Shown here in pieces: positions 36,723-45,186 of a stretch of DNA of 64,000 nucleotides. The position numbers and the translations under genes are program-made. Each line of letters begins with the position of its first letter. Position 1 is the stretch's first letter. The notes under the pieces are model-generated. The model saw only the letters and a list, made by a program, of their open reading frames with translations. It had not been told where the DNA came from and searched no databases. The stretch is from an uncultured SAR116 cluster alpha proteobacterium (GTDB taxonomy: Bacteria > Pseudomonadota > Alphaproteobacteria > Puniceispirillales > Puniceispirillaceae): contig CACNQE010000004.1 of NCBI GenBank assembly GCA_902622515.1, forward strand, positions 120,642-184,641, written 5' to 3'.

Positions 36723-36804
36723 TCTATTATCATACCTATATTTTGGCTTTTCTTCTGAATAGACTGTATAAAAAAGGCATCTTTTAAAAAAATAGAGGAT
36801 TTTA

Positions 36805-37497
36805 ATGATTGATTTATATTATTGGCCGACACCAAATGGTCACAAGATAACAATTGCTCTTGAAGAGATGGAATTGCCCTATAAAATCCATTACGTTGAT
36901 ATATCGAAAGGAGACCAATATAAACAAGAATTTCTTCTCTTTTCACCTAATAATAAAATGCCAGCAATTATAGATCAAAATGGAGTTAACTCACGACCAA
37001 CAAGCATTTTCGAATCTGGTGCCATTTTGTTTTATCTATCTGAGAAAACTGGACTATTTAACCCTTCTGATTTGAGAGCTCGCATTAATGTTTGGGAATG
37101 GCTGATGTGGCAAATGGCTAGTTTTGGTCCAATGCTCGGACAGGTTCACCATTTTAATCATTATGCGCCAGTAAAAATTGATTATGCAATTGAACGATAT
37201 ATGAATGAAGCAGCACGGTTATATAGAGTGCTTGATACTCAATTATCAAAGAGTGAATATGTAGCAGGGAAAGAATATACGATTGCAGATATAGCAATTC
37301 TACCATGGACTAAGAGCTACGAAAGACAAGGAATTGATTTAGTGAATTTTCCAAATATTCATCGTTGGAGAGAGAGTTTATTTAAAAGAAAGGCAGTTAA
37401 AAAAGCATATGAAATTGCAAAAAATAAGAAAGTAGACCTGCGCAATCTTAGTGGTGAGGAATGGCGAAGGTTATTTGGTACAACTAAGCCAGAATAA
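36805..37497 (+). CDS. Glutathione S-transferase, YfcG/YghU-like (Nu class)
   Basis: A 230-residue thioredoxin-fold plus helical-domain GST. The N-terminal MIDLYYWPTPNGHKITIALEE and SPNNKMPAI closely match YfcG, whose Thr/Asn at the active site bind glutathione and which works mainly as a disulfide-bond reductase and peroxidase. The FESGAILFYLSEKTG stretch is the G-site ESxAI motif. An AGAGGA site lies before the ATG. It heads the forward run GST-exonuclease-ligase, with only 18 bases to the exonuclease, an unusual position for a GST inside a DNA-repair set; see findings. Confidence 0.93.
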   Translation: MIDLYYWPTPNGHKITIALEEMELPYKIHYVDISKGDQYKQEFLLFSPNNKMPAIIDQNGVNSRPTSIFESGAILFYLSEKTGLFNPSDLRARINVWEWLMWQMASFGPMLGQVHHFNHYAPVKIDYAIERYMNEAARLYRVLDTQLSKSEYVAGKEYTIADIAILPWTKSYERQGIDLVNFPNIHRWRESLFKRKAVKKAYEIAKNKKVDLRNLSGEEWRRLFGTTKPE

Positions 37498-37515
37498 ACA
37501 AAATAACAAAAAGGT

Positions 37516-38547
37516 ATGGTTCCAATACTCATGGTAAATACAAGCTGGCTAAAAATTACTAAACCTGGTTTATATGTCTTACCCGCAAAAGCGCATATAG
37601 ACCCAATTAGAGCCGTTGATACTGCTATCATTACTCATGGACACTCTGATCATGCAAGGCCTGGTCATAAACATGTGATTGCAACGAAACAAACACTAGC
37701 TATCATGTCGGCACGATATGGAGAAAATTTTGCTAACCAAAAAACTGCACTCACATATAATGATAAATTTACTTTAGGAGAGGTTGAAGTAAAGCTTATT
37801 CCGGCTGGTCATGTGCTTGGTTCTGCGCAGATAGTTCTAGAATATGAAAATACAAAAATAATTGCAGCTGGAGATTATAAGAGACGCTTAGATCCGACAT
37901 GTGTCCCTTTTCAGGTAGAGCAATGTGACGTTTTTATAACGGAGGCCACCTTTGGATTGCCCGTTTTTTGTCATCCAAAGCCGGAGGATGAAATCAAAAA
38001 ATTAATTCAGGTTAGGCATCTGTTCCCAGAGCGTTCAATTGCAGTTTTAGCTTATTCTCTTGGGAAAGCACAACGCTTGATAGCATTGCTCCGTGCAGTT
38101 GGATATAATGAGACAATTTTTATCCATGGTGCGTTAAAAAAACTTTGTGAATTATACCAATCTTTCGGCATTCATTTGGGTAGCTTGCAAACAATACCAT
38201 TAGATAAAATTGAAAATCACAATAGATCATTAGCCAACAAATTTATCATCGCACCACCTTCTGCTATAGGAACCAAATGGGCGCAAAGATTACCTGACCC
38301 TCTTGTTGTTTCTGCATCGGGATGGATGCAGGTAAGACAGCGTGCTAAACAAGGTGGTGTCGAATTACCCCTTATTATATCTGATCATGCTGATTGGAAT
38401 GATATTTTGCGCACAATTCAAGAGGTAAAAGCTACACAGGTCTGGATAACCCATGGGAGAGAAGATGCACTGATACATGCCTGTAGTCAAATGGGTTTAG
38501 ATGCCAAAGCTTTATCATTAATTGGATATGAGGATGAAACCGAATGA
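37516..38547 (+). CDS. Ligase-associated DNA damage response exonuclease (MBL/beta-CASP fold)
   Basis: Metallo-beta-lactamase fold nuclease of 343 residues. Zinc ligands begin with HGHSDHARPGH (His41, His43, Asp45, His46). HVLGSAQI, AAGDYK with its aspartate, and the C-terminal ISDHADW and TQVWITHG segments follow, as in CPSF/SNM1-type nucleases. The gene family is defined by constant pairing with the ATP-dependent ligase. The start is either 37516 or the ATG at 37531; MVNTSWLKITKPG resembles relatives and the second start cannot be excluded. Its stop overlaps the ligase start by four bases. Confidence 0.92.
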   Translation: MVPILMVNTSWLKITKPGLYVLPAKAHIDPIRAVDTAIITHGHSDHARPGHKHVIATKQTLAIMSARYGENFANQKTALTYNDKFTLGEVEVKLIPAGHVLGSAQIVLEYENTKIIAAGDYKRRLDPTCVPFQVEQCDVFITEATFGLPVFCHPKPEDEIKKLIQVRHLFPERSIAVLAYSLGKAQRLIALLRAVGYNETIFIHGALKKLCELYQSFGIHLGSLQTIPLDKIENHNRSLANKFIIAPPSAIGTKWAQRLPDPLVVSASGWMQVRQRAKQGGVELPLIISDHADWNDILRTIQEVKATQVWITHGREDALIHACSQMGLDAKALSLIGYEDETE

Positions 38548-40136
38548 AGAAATTTTCAGATTTGCTTCATTCTTTGTTATACGCACCACAACGCTCGGTC
38601 AAACAAGCTTATTTAGAAGAATTTATCAAGAATACAAAGGACCCTGATAGGGGTTTCGCGATATCAGCATTGACGGGAGAATTGTCTATTCAGGGTGTTA
38701 AAACACATCTTATTCGTCAACTAGCATATAAGCGATGTGACCCCTTACTATTTGATTTATCTTATGATTTCGTTGGAGATTTAGCAGAAACAGTTGCCCT
38801 TATATGGCCAACAAAATCTGAAAAAGATATAGAGATAAAAATAAGTGATATCATAACAGCGTTACAAGAGTCATCAAAGTTGCATGCAAGTGATTATTTA
38901 GAAGGACTGCTTGACCAAATGCCAGAAACACAAAGATGGGCATTATTGAAATTGGTCACTCGCGGGCTTAGAGTAGGTGTGTCGGCACGAATGGCAAGAC
39001 TAGCACTGTCAAAGTCATATGAAATTGAAGTCGACGAAATTGAACAAATTTGGCCGCTAATACAGCCTCCCTATTTGGAATTATTTAATTGGTTAGAGGG
39101 TAAAGCTGATAAGCCTGATGCTAGAGGTAAAGCAGTATTTCGACCAATGATGTTGGCACACCCACTTTCAGAAACTGAGATTACAAAGATAGATTTCAGT
39201 TCTTTTCAAGCAGAATGGAAATGGGATGGAATCCGTATTCAATTGGTTTCGGCGAATGATGATTTACGCATATTCTCCAGGTCAGGAGATGATATTTCAA
39301 GCTCTTTTCCTGAACTAACTAGGCCACTTGAATGGCAGGGTGTTATCGATGGAGAACTTTTGGCAGGAACTCCGCTCAAGATTGGAAGTTTTCAGCAATT
39401 ACAACTTAGACTAAATCGAAAGAAACCTTCTGCTAAAATGCTTATAGAAAACCCAGTTTTTATTATGGCATATGATATCTTATTTGATCAAAGTTTAGAT
39501 ATTCGAGGACAAACGATGGAATATAGAAGGGGTATTTTAGAAGAACGGATAAGTTCAGACCTGAAAATGCCTTATATTGGTCTTTCAGAAAAATTACCCA
39601 ACCCCAACCTTTCTAATTTAAAAAAATGGCGAGAGAAATGTAGGGCAGGCGGTCTTGTGGAAGGTGTAATGCTAAAAGAGATAACAAGTGTTTATCACGC
39701 AGGCAGAATTAAAGGAAAATGGTTTAAATGGAAGCGGGATCCGCTTACAGCTGATTTAGTTGTTTTATATGCACAGCGAGGTCACGGAAAACGTTCCTCA
39801 TTTTTTTCTGATTTTACACTTGGTGCTTGGACTTACGACAATGCGGAAGAAAAAAAAATATTAATGCCAGTGGCTAAAGCTTATTCTGGATTTAGCAATG
39901 ATGAGTTAAAAAAGCTTGATAAATTTGTTAGAGAAAATATCATTAAAAAATTTGGACCGGTAAGAGAAGTCAATAAAACATTAGTAGTAGAGATTGCATT
40001 CGACTCAGTGCAATTCTCTAAACGTCATAAATCAGGTGTTGCAACTCGTTTCCCAAGGTTTAAAGCTATTAGATGGGATAAAAAAGCGCATGAAGCTAAT
40101 TCTGTATCTGACCTTATTGCGATGATAGATATATAA
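38544..40136 (+). CDS. ATP-dependent DNA ligase (bacterial LigC/LigB-like)
   Basis: A 530-residue ATP-dependent ligase with an N-terminal DNA-binding domain (about 1-200), the adenylation domain with nucleophile Lys226 in KWDG, motif III and IV segments (IDGELL, MAYDILF), LVEGVMLKE, and the OB-fold with motif V GKWFKWKRDP. It acts beside the essential NAD-dependent LigA, not shown here. Its coupling to the exonuclease (ATGA overlap) fits joint end-processing and sealing. It converges with the DUF2256 gene, whose stop is only eight bases beyond its own. Confidence 0.95.
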   Translation: MKKFSDLLHSLLYAPQRSVKQAYLEEFIKNTKDPDRGFAISALTGELSIQGVKTHLIRQLAYKRCDPLLFDLSYDFVGDLAETVALIWPTKSEKDIEIKISDIITALQESSKLHASDYLEGLLDQMPETQRWALLKLVTRGLRVGVSARMARLALSKSYEIEVDEIEQIWPLIQPPYLELFNWLEGKADKPDARGKAVFRPMMLAHPLSETEITKIDFSSFQAEWKWDGIRIQLVSANDDLRIFSRSGDDISSSFPELTRPLEWQGVIDGELLAGTPLKIGSFQQLQLRLNRKKPSAKMLIENPVFIMAYDILFDQSLDIRGQTMEYRRGILEERISSDLKMPYIGLSEKLPNPNLSNLKKWREKCRAGGLVEGVMLKEITSVYHAGRIKGKWFKWKRDPLTADLVVLYAQRGHGKRSSFFSDFTLGAWTYDNAEEKKILMPVAKAYSGFSNDELKKLDKFVRENIIKKFGPVREVNKTLVVEIAFDSVQFSKRHKSGVATRFPRFKAIRWDKKAHEANSVSDLIAMIDI

Positions 40137-40144
40137 AAAGAAAC

Positions 40145-40303
40145 TTATGAAAGTTTTATTGTATTTTTCTGACGTTTGCATCTCTCAGAACAATAAATTA
40201 CGTTCTCCCAATCTTTTGTCCATTTTTTGCGCCAACTAAATGGTTTTTTGCAGGTCCGACATTGTTTTGTAGGCAATGTGGATTTTTTTCTCATTTTTGC
40301 CAT
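40145..40303 (-). CDS. DUF2256 family zinc-ribbon protein (short gene)
   Basis: A 52-residue basic protein: start ATG at 40303, TAA at 40145-40147. It carries CxxC (Cys15, Cys18) and CxxxC (Cys38, Cys42) spaced by PFSWRKKWTKDWENVIY, a close match to DUF2256 (COG4338). In proteobacteria this protein is usually encoded next to DNA photolyase or cryptochrome genes or within the same light-stress clusters as the lipid module upstream. No photolyase is in this window. It probably folds around one zinc and may bind nucleic acid; no function is proven. A second in-frame ATG lies three codons in. Confidence 0.85.
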   Translation of the reverse strand: MAKMRKKSTLPTKQCRTCKKPFSWRKKWTKDWENVIYCSERCKRQKNTIKLS

Positions 40304-40359
40304 AAAAAATATTGTCTACGAGTAAAAAATAATGGTCATAGGTATAGTGGACATTATAA

Positions 40360-40536
40360 TTAGGATGAAATTAAATCTGCCTTAAAGCGCAATGTGCACT
40401 CACCTGTGGTTACTTGAGTAAATAAGGATTCTTTGCATTTAGACCAGGGCATATTTCCCATACCGTTCATATCACGCCAAATAACGGCAATTACAATTAA
40501 GCTCATTAATATAACCAATAACCATCTTAAATCCAT
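40360..40536 (-). CDS. Small single-pass membrane peptide, unknown (short gene)
   Basis: A 58-codon frame from ATG 40536 to TAA at 40360-40362 with a good ribosome-binding site (AAGGA six bases before the ATG). The first 20 residues are a hydrophobic segment (DLRWLLVILMSLIVIAVIW) that may be a signal anchor. The rest, with Cys34 and Cys47, is short and polar, so a periplasmic disulfide is possible. I know no family. It lies between DUF2256 (57 bases downstream) and ycgN (53 bases upstream) on the same strand, suggesting a three-gene unit ycgN-peptide-DUF2256. Confidence 0.6.
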   Translation of the reverse strand: MDLRWLLVILMSLIVIAVIWRDMNGMGNMPWSKCKESLFTQVTTGECTLRFKADLISS

Positions 40537-40589
40537 GAGTAATCCTTTTTAAATTTCATATTTTACAGAATAATACCAATATTTAGTGA

Positions 40590-41057
40590 TTATTTTTTGA
40601 GTGCTTCATCCCAGTCAATTATATGTTCTAACAAATCATCTTCGCTTTCAAGTTCTGTTTCGGGCATGACGCGGCCAGCAACGGAGTTTCCAGAATCTAG
40701 AGTACTAGACTTATTCCCAGCGATAAGGTGGTGCCAGTCAGGAAGTTCTAGTCCGTTATGAACAAGCTTATAAGAGCAGCTATCAGGCATCCAGCTCAGA
40801 GGAGCTAGGTTAGCGGGTGATAAAATAATACAATCTGCAACATGAGACTTACGGGTATCATATTGGCTGCATTGGGCTGTTTCACAATCAAGTAGTCTAC
40901 AACAAACATCTGTATAAAAAATCTGCTCGCTATCAATATCCTGAAGTTTTAAAACGCAGCATTTACCACATCCATCGCATAAAGACTCCCATTCCTCATA
41001 ACTCATTTCAGATAGTGATTTTTCTTTCCAGAAATCAGGTTGAATTTTTTTTTTCAT
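40590..41057 (-). CDS. YcgN family cysteine-cluster protein (UPF0260)
   Basis: A 155-residue protein with the YcgN/YkgJ cysteine-cluster pattern: DGCGKCCVLKLQD near residue 28, VCCRLLDCETAQCSQY near 51, VADCIILSP near 74, and PDSCSYKLV. Eight or more conserved cysteines suggest a metal or iron-sulfur site. The precise role is unknown. The start (ATG at 41057) diverges from mnmC across 93 bp that hold a strong inverted repeat. It is probably the first gene of a short reverse-strand unit with the 58-residue peptide and DUF2256. Confidence 0.9.
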   Translation of the reverse strand: MKKKIQPDFWKEKSLSEMSYEEWESLCDGCGKCCVLKLQDIDSEQIFYTDVCCRLLDCETAQCSQYDTRKSHVADCIILSPANLAPLSWMPDSCSYKLVHNGLELPDWHHLIAGNKSSTLDSGNSVAGRVMPETELESEDDLLEHIIDWDEALKK

Positions 41058-41085
41058 TTTATCTAAATAGACTTTCGGTATAAAT

Positions 41086-41108
41086 TTTCCAAAATAGAAT
41101 TTTGGAAA
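41086..41108. repeat. Perfect inverted repeat in the ycgN-mnmC divergent promoter region
   Basis: Arm TTTCCAAAAT (41086-41095) and arm ATTTTGGAAA (41099-41108) are exact complements around an AGA loop. Ten perfect pairs with a three-base gap are not expected by chance in a short spacer even at this AT content. It lies 29 bases upstream of the ycgN start and 43 bases upstream of the mnmC start, so it can act on either or both. It may be an operator or a hairpin; no adjacent T run makes a terminator likely. Confidence 0.5.
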
Positions 41109-41150
41109 TTATGCATTTACGAGCTAATTTCATCACTATAAAAAGAATTA

Positions 41151-43004
41151 ATGATAAAACAATCCAAAAATCCTAATGCGACAGTAAATTATAAAATTTC
41201 GGGCCCAGATGCAAAGATTACGAATGGTGTGCTTCGCTCTGATAGATTCAAAGATATATATTTCTCTTCAGAAAATGGTCTTGCCGAAGCAAGGCACGTA
41301 TTTGTAGAGGGAACAAATCTTGCTGCTCTTCTTAATTCCAATGACCATTTAGTAATTGCAGAAACGGGATTTGGCACAGGTTTAAATTTTCTCGCTGTAA
41401 TGGACTTAGTAGAAAAATCGGCTACTAATTGCACAATTGATTATATCAGCTTTGAGGCCTATCCATTAGATAAGGAGCTAGCATTTGAGGCTAGAAAACC
41501 ATTTTCAGAATTGCAAAGAAATAGCATTTTATTGAAAAAGCTATGGCCTGAAAACTGGGCATGTGCTCATCATAGATTATTTTTACAGGACAGAATACAT
41601 TTGCATCTTCATTATGGTGATGCACTTCTCGAAATGAAACAGCTTAATTTTAAAGCAAATATTTGGTTTCTGGATGGTTTTTCACCTGCAAAAAATAAAG
41701 AGCTTTGGACTGAAAATATATTCACCCAAATTTCTAGATTATCTGCATCAAAAGCAACCATTGCAAGTTTTTCAGTTGCAGCATTGGTAAAGGATGGACT
41801 CAGAAACGTAGGGTTTAAGATCGAAAAAAAAAGGGGATTTGGCAAAAAAAGAGAAATGTTGACCGGATACTATACAGCTGGTCTTCCAAGATATTATTCT
41901 CACTCAGACAAAAAGGTAATCATAATCGGGGCTGGTATTGCAGGGGCTAGTATAGCCCATGGTCTAAGGGCAACAAATATCGCGCATATCGTTGTGGAAG
42001 CTTCAGAAACGATTGCAAGTGGTGCATCTGGTAATCCGGTTGGTTTACAAGGACCCCAGTTGATGGCAGCTCCGCATCCTTCCATGCAAATGTCACTTGC
42101 TTGTTTTTCCTATGCAAGAGAGCTTGCCTTTAAACATGGTGTAGTCTTACACAAAGGACTTATTAGCTTGCATTATCCAGAAAAGCAGGGAAAAAGACAA
42201 AGAAAGATGGCTGAACAAGAATGGCCGAATGAGTTAGTTCAAGAAGGTAGCGCACGCCAGTTGTCGCAAATAGCAAATTTAGCAATTGAACAGGATGGTT
42301 TCTTTCAGTCAGCGGGGCAACTTATAGATCCATCAAAATTTACTAAAAAAATGCTAAATGGTAGTGAAGTTCTACTAGGTGTGTCGATATCTTCGCTCGT
42401 AAAGAGAAAAGGGAGATGGGAGCTAACAACTACAGCAGGAAGTATACTCACAGCAACTGATATTGTATTATGTATCGGAGCAGGTCTTCCTAAATTTCTC
42501 GAGAAATTCTCACTTCCTTCATTGAATTTGCAGGTAACATCTGGACAACTTAGCTTTCTCCCAAAAAACACAACTCTAAATAATCTCTCTGTTGGTCTTC
42601 AGTTTGGCGGATATTTAACTCCAATGATTAACGGAAAGCAAGTTTTAGGTGCAAGTTTCGATTTATCAGCTACTACTCAAGTTACGCAAAGAGGACATAA
42701 TTATAATATTAGCCTTTTGCCGGATGCATTGCAAAAACACATTTTTGATACTTATCAATTACAGGGTCGTGTTTCAAAACGTCTTGCTAGTCAGGATAGA
42801 TGGCCATTAGTTGGTGACTGGCATGATACAATTCATCTATTTAGTGCACTTGGTTCACGTGGGCTTACCAACGCCCCCTTACTAGGGCTGATTCTGGCAA
42901 GAAACATTGCAAGTAGGCCTCCTGGGTTAGAGAGAAACGTAATGAAAATAATTGATCCTCACCGGTTCGCAATTCGTGCAACAAGAACTAAATCTAGGCG
43001 GTAG
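41151..43004 (+). CDS. mnmC: Bifunctional tRNA wobble-uridine modification protein MnmC
   Basis: Completes 5-methylaminomethyl-2-thiouridine at position 34. The N-terminal half (about 1-245) is the SAM-dependent MnmC2/MnmD methyltransferase, with AETGFGTGLNFLAV near 65 and FDGFSPAKN-like WFLDGFSPAKNKELW near 180. The C-terminal half (about 255-617) is the FAD oxidoreductase MnmC1, with GAGIAGASIAHGLR near 260 that removes the carboxymethyl group. The natural two-domain order and 617 residues are normal. It stands alone on its strand between divergent ycgN and a convergent SDR gene. Confidence 0.94.
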   Translation: MIKQSKNPNATVNYKISGPDAKITNGVLRSDRFKDIYFSSENGLAEARHVFVEGTNLAALLNSNDHLVIAETGFGTGLNFLAVMDLVEKSATNCTIDYISFEAYPLDKELAFEARKPFSELQRNSILLKKLWPENWACAHHRLFLQDRIHLHLHYGDALLEMKQLNFKANIWFLDGFSPAKNKELWTENIFTQISRLSASKATIASFSVAALVKDGLRNVGFKIEKKRGFGKKREMLTGYYTAGLPRYYSHSDKKVIIIGAGIAGASIAHGLRATNIAHIVVEASETIASGASGNPVGLQGPQLMAAPHPSMQMSLACFSYARELAFKHGVVLHKGLISLHYPEKQGKRQRKMAEQEWPNELVQEGSARQLSQIANLAIEQDGFFQSAGQLIDPSKFTKKMLNGSEVLLGVSISSLVKRKGRWELTTTAGSILTATDIVLCIGAGLPKFLEKFSLPSLNLQVTSGQLSFLPKNTTLNNLSVGLQFGGYLTPMINGKQVLGASFDLSATTQVTQRGHNYNISLLPDALQKHIFDTYQLQGRVSKRLASQDRWPLVGDWHDTIHLFSALGSRGLTNAPLLGLILARNIASRPPGLERNVMKIIDPHRFAIRATRTKSRR

Positions 43005-43020
43005 ACATTTAAAAAATATT

Positions 43021-43749
43021 TTATGTGGAAATATAGTCTCTTGCTTTAATAAGTTCACCATGATGAGGGCAATCATCTCGCATTAAAGCGACAAAAGCAG
43101 GAGAAATATCTTCAGGTGTGGGAAGTGTAAGGGGGTCCTCGCCAGGAAAGGCTGCTGCTCTCATTCCGGTGCGAGTACCACCTGGGTCAATCATATTGAT
43201 TTTAATTTTAGTCTTCTCACTCTCAGCTGCCCAAGCTCGGCCCATAGCCTCTATACCAGCCTTCGAAACAGCATACGCCCCCCAATAAGCACGTGGACCT
43301 AATGCAGCAGCAGATGACATTAAAATGACTCGAGCGGATGGTGCTGCTCTCAATAATAGATCAAAGTTTCGTATTTGATGCCACACAGATGTCAAATTTA
43401 CAAGTATCGTCTCGTCCCATGCATCAGGTTCTATATGTGGCATTGGTGACATTTGTCCGAGCTGGCCTGCATTTGCAATAAAGCCATCAAGCCTACCCCA
43501 TTTATCATGTATTGCTCTTGCTAATCTAGGTATTGCGGTTAAATCTTTGGAGTCGAGTTCGACAATTGTTGATTTGCTTCCCAATTTTTTTATCTCGTCG
43601 TCCACTTCTTCAAGAGCGCCTACGGTCCTACCTGTAATAATTAATTCTGCGCCTTCTTTAGCACATGCTAATGCAGCAGCTCGACCTATTCCTCTGCTCG
43701 CACCGGTAAGCAATATAATCTTTCCAAAAAGGGGTTTCTCAACTAACAT
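43021..43749 (-). CDS. Short-chain dehydrogenase/reductase downstream of purF
   Basis: A 242-residue Rossmann oxidoreductase: cofactor motif TGASRGIGRA at about 15-24, NAG near 92, catalytic serine in LMSSAAALG and the YAVSKAG motif (Tyr-x3-Lys). The substrate is unknown. It overlaps the end of purF by 11 bases and continues the conserved alphaproteobacterial order radA-cvpA-purF-SDR. Its physiological partner is unclear; conservation with purF may reflect only operon inheritance. It converges with mnmC. Confidence 0.9.
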   Translation of the reverse strand: MLVEKPLFGKIILLTGASRGIGRAAALACAKEGAELIITGRTVGALEEVDDEIKKLGSKSTIVELDSKDLTAIPRLARAIHDKWGRLDGFIANAGQLGQMSPMPHIEPDAWDETILVNLTSVWHQIRNFDLLLRAAPSARVILMSSAAALGPRAYWGAYAVSKAGIEAMGRAWAAESEKTKIKINMIDPGGTRTGMRAAAFPGEDPLTLPTPEDISPAFVALMRDDCPHHGELIKARDYIST

Positions 43750-45184
43750 TATTCTTACTCCCTAAAATAAAATTTCTACTTGGTGCTATCGGATAATCGC
43801 CCGTAAAGCAGGCATCGCAATATTGTGGAGATTGTGTATTACGTTTTGTCTCTCCCATAGCTCTGTACAATCCGTGAATAGATATAAACGCAAGGCTGTC
43901 AGCTTCTATTTCATTTCGGATGTCCTCTAAATTTAATTGCGCAGCGATTAAGTTTTCTTTACTTGGAGTATCAACTCCGTAAAAACATGGGTTTGTTGTT
44001 GGAGGACTTGCTATTCTCATATGAACAGATTTAGCTCCTGCTTCCCTCATCATTTTTACAATTTTACGTGAGGTTGTTCCACGCACTATGGAATCATCCA
44101 CTAAAATAATATCCTTACCGCTAATAATATTTGCATTTGCATTATGCTTCATCATAACACCAGAAGACCGGGCATCTTGCGATGGCTGTATAAAAGTTCG
44201 GCCAATGTAATGATTTCGAATAATGCCAAATTCAAACCGAATACCAGATTCTTGCGCATATCCAAGTGCTGCTGGAACGCCTGAGTCAGGGACAGGAATA
44301 ACTAGGTCTGCCGAAACTTTGGACTCCCTAGCTAGTTCAGTGCCGATCATTTTTCGCGCATTATATACAGATTTTTGATTAATAACAGAGTCTGGACGAG
44401 AGAAATAAATATATTCGAAGATACAGAACCGACTTTTCAAAGGCTCTGAAATACGCAGGCTTTTTACACTATTCTCAGTAATCAGCACCATTTCTCCTGA
44501 TTCAATATCTCTTATATATTCAGCACCAATGATATCAAGGGCACATGTTTCGGATGTGAGAATATATGAATTGTTAAGTTTCCCAAGAATTAAGGGACGC
44601 ACTCCAAGTGGATCTCTTATACCTATCATCATATTGTCAACAAGAGCAATGAGTGCATATGCCCCCTCTATTTGAAGTAATGCCTCTTTAATACGCTCTT
44701 CCACTTTATTTCTCTTGGATCGGGCGATTAGGTGAATGATTGTTTCTGTATCTGTAGTTGATTGGAAAAGGCTACCAGTATCAATTAGCGATCCTCTGAC
44801 TCGTTCTGCATTTGTAAGATTTCCATTATGGGCAATTGCAAAATCTCCAAAAGCTAGCTCTGTTAAAAAGGGCTGTATATTTCTAATTTCAGATTGCCCT
44901 GTTGTAGAGTAACGGTTATGTCCTATGGCTGCGTACCCGGCTAATTCATCCATTTTCATTGAGGCGGCATTAAAATTTTCGCTTACGTGACCAAGCCCTC
45001 GTTTTGCTTTAAATTGTTTTCCATCAAAGCTAACCATACCAGTCGCTTCTTGTCCTCTATGCTGAAGAGCATGCAATCCAAGAGCAGTAAGAAGATGTGC
45101 TTCAGGGGAACCGAAAATTCCAAAAATTCCGCACTCTTCAGAAATTTTATCATTCTCAAATGGAAGCGGTTTATTTTTGCTCAT
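43739..45184 (-). CDS. purF: Amidophosphoribosyltransferase
   Basis: First committed step of purine synthesis, transferring glutamine ammonia to PRPP. Residues 1-17 look like a propeptide cleaved to expose the glutaminase nucleophile Cys18 (ECGIFGIFG). The PRPP loop is VDDSIVRGTT in the C-terminal domain. Cysteines at CIFEYIYFSRPDS, NPCFYG and YCDACF match the [4Fe-4S]-binding positions of the Bacillus-type enzyme, so an oxygen-sensitive cluster is expected. It lies three bases after cvpA, an ancient pairing. The other de novo genes of the pathway are in the operon at 17.9-23.3 kb or outside the window. Confidence 0.96.
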   Translation of the reverse strand: MSKNKPLPFENDKISEECGIFGIFGSPEAHLLTALGLHALQHRGQEATGMVSFDGKQFKAKRGLGHVSENFNAASMKMDELAGYAAIGHNRYSTTGQSEIRNIQPFLTELAFGDFAIAHNGNLTNAERVRGSLIDTGSLFQSTTDTETIIHLIARSKRNKVEERIKEALLQIEGAYALIALVDNMMIGIRDPLGVRPLILGKLNNSYILTSETCALDIIGAEYIRDIESGEMVLITENSVKSLRISEPLKSRFCIFEYIYFSRPDSVINQKSVYNARKMIGTELARESKVSADLVIPVPDSGVPAALGYAQESGIRFEFGIIRNHYIGRTFIQPSQDARSSGVMMKHNANANIISGKDIILVDDSIVRGTTSRKIVKMMREAGAKSVHMRIASPPTTNPCFYGVDTPSKENLIAAQLNLEDIRNEIEADSLAFISIHGLYRAMGETKRNTQSPQYCDACFTGDYPIAPSRNFILGSKNNVS

Positions 45185-45186
45185 CC

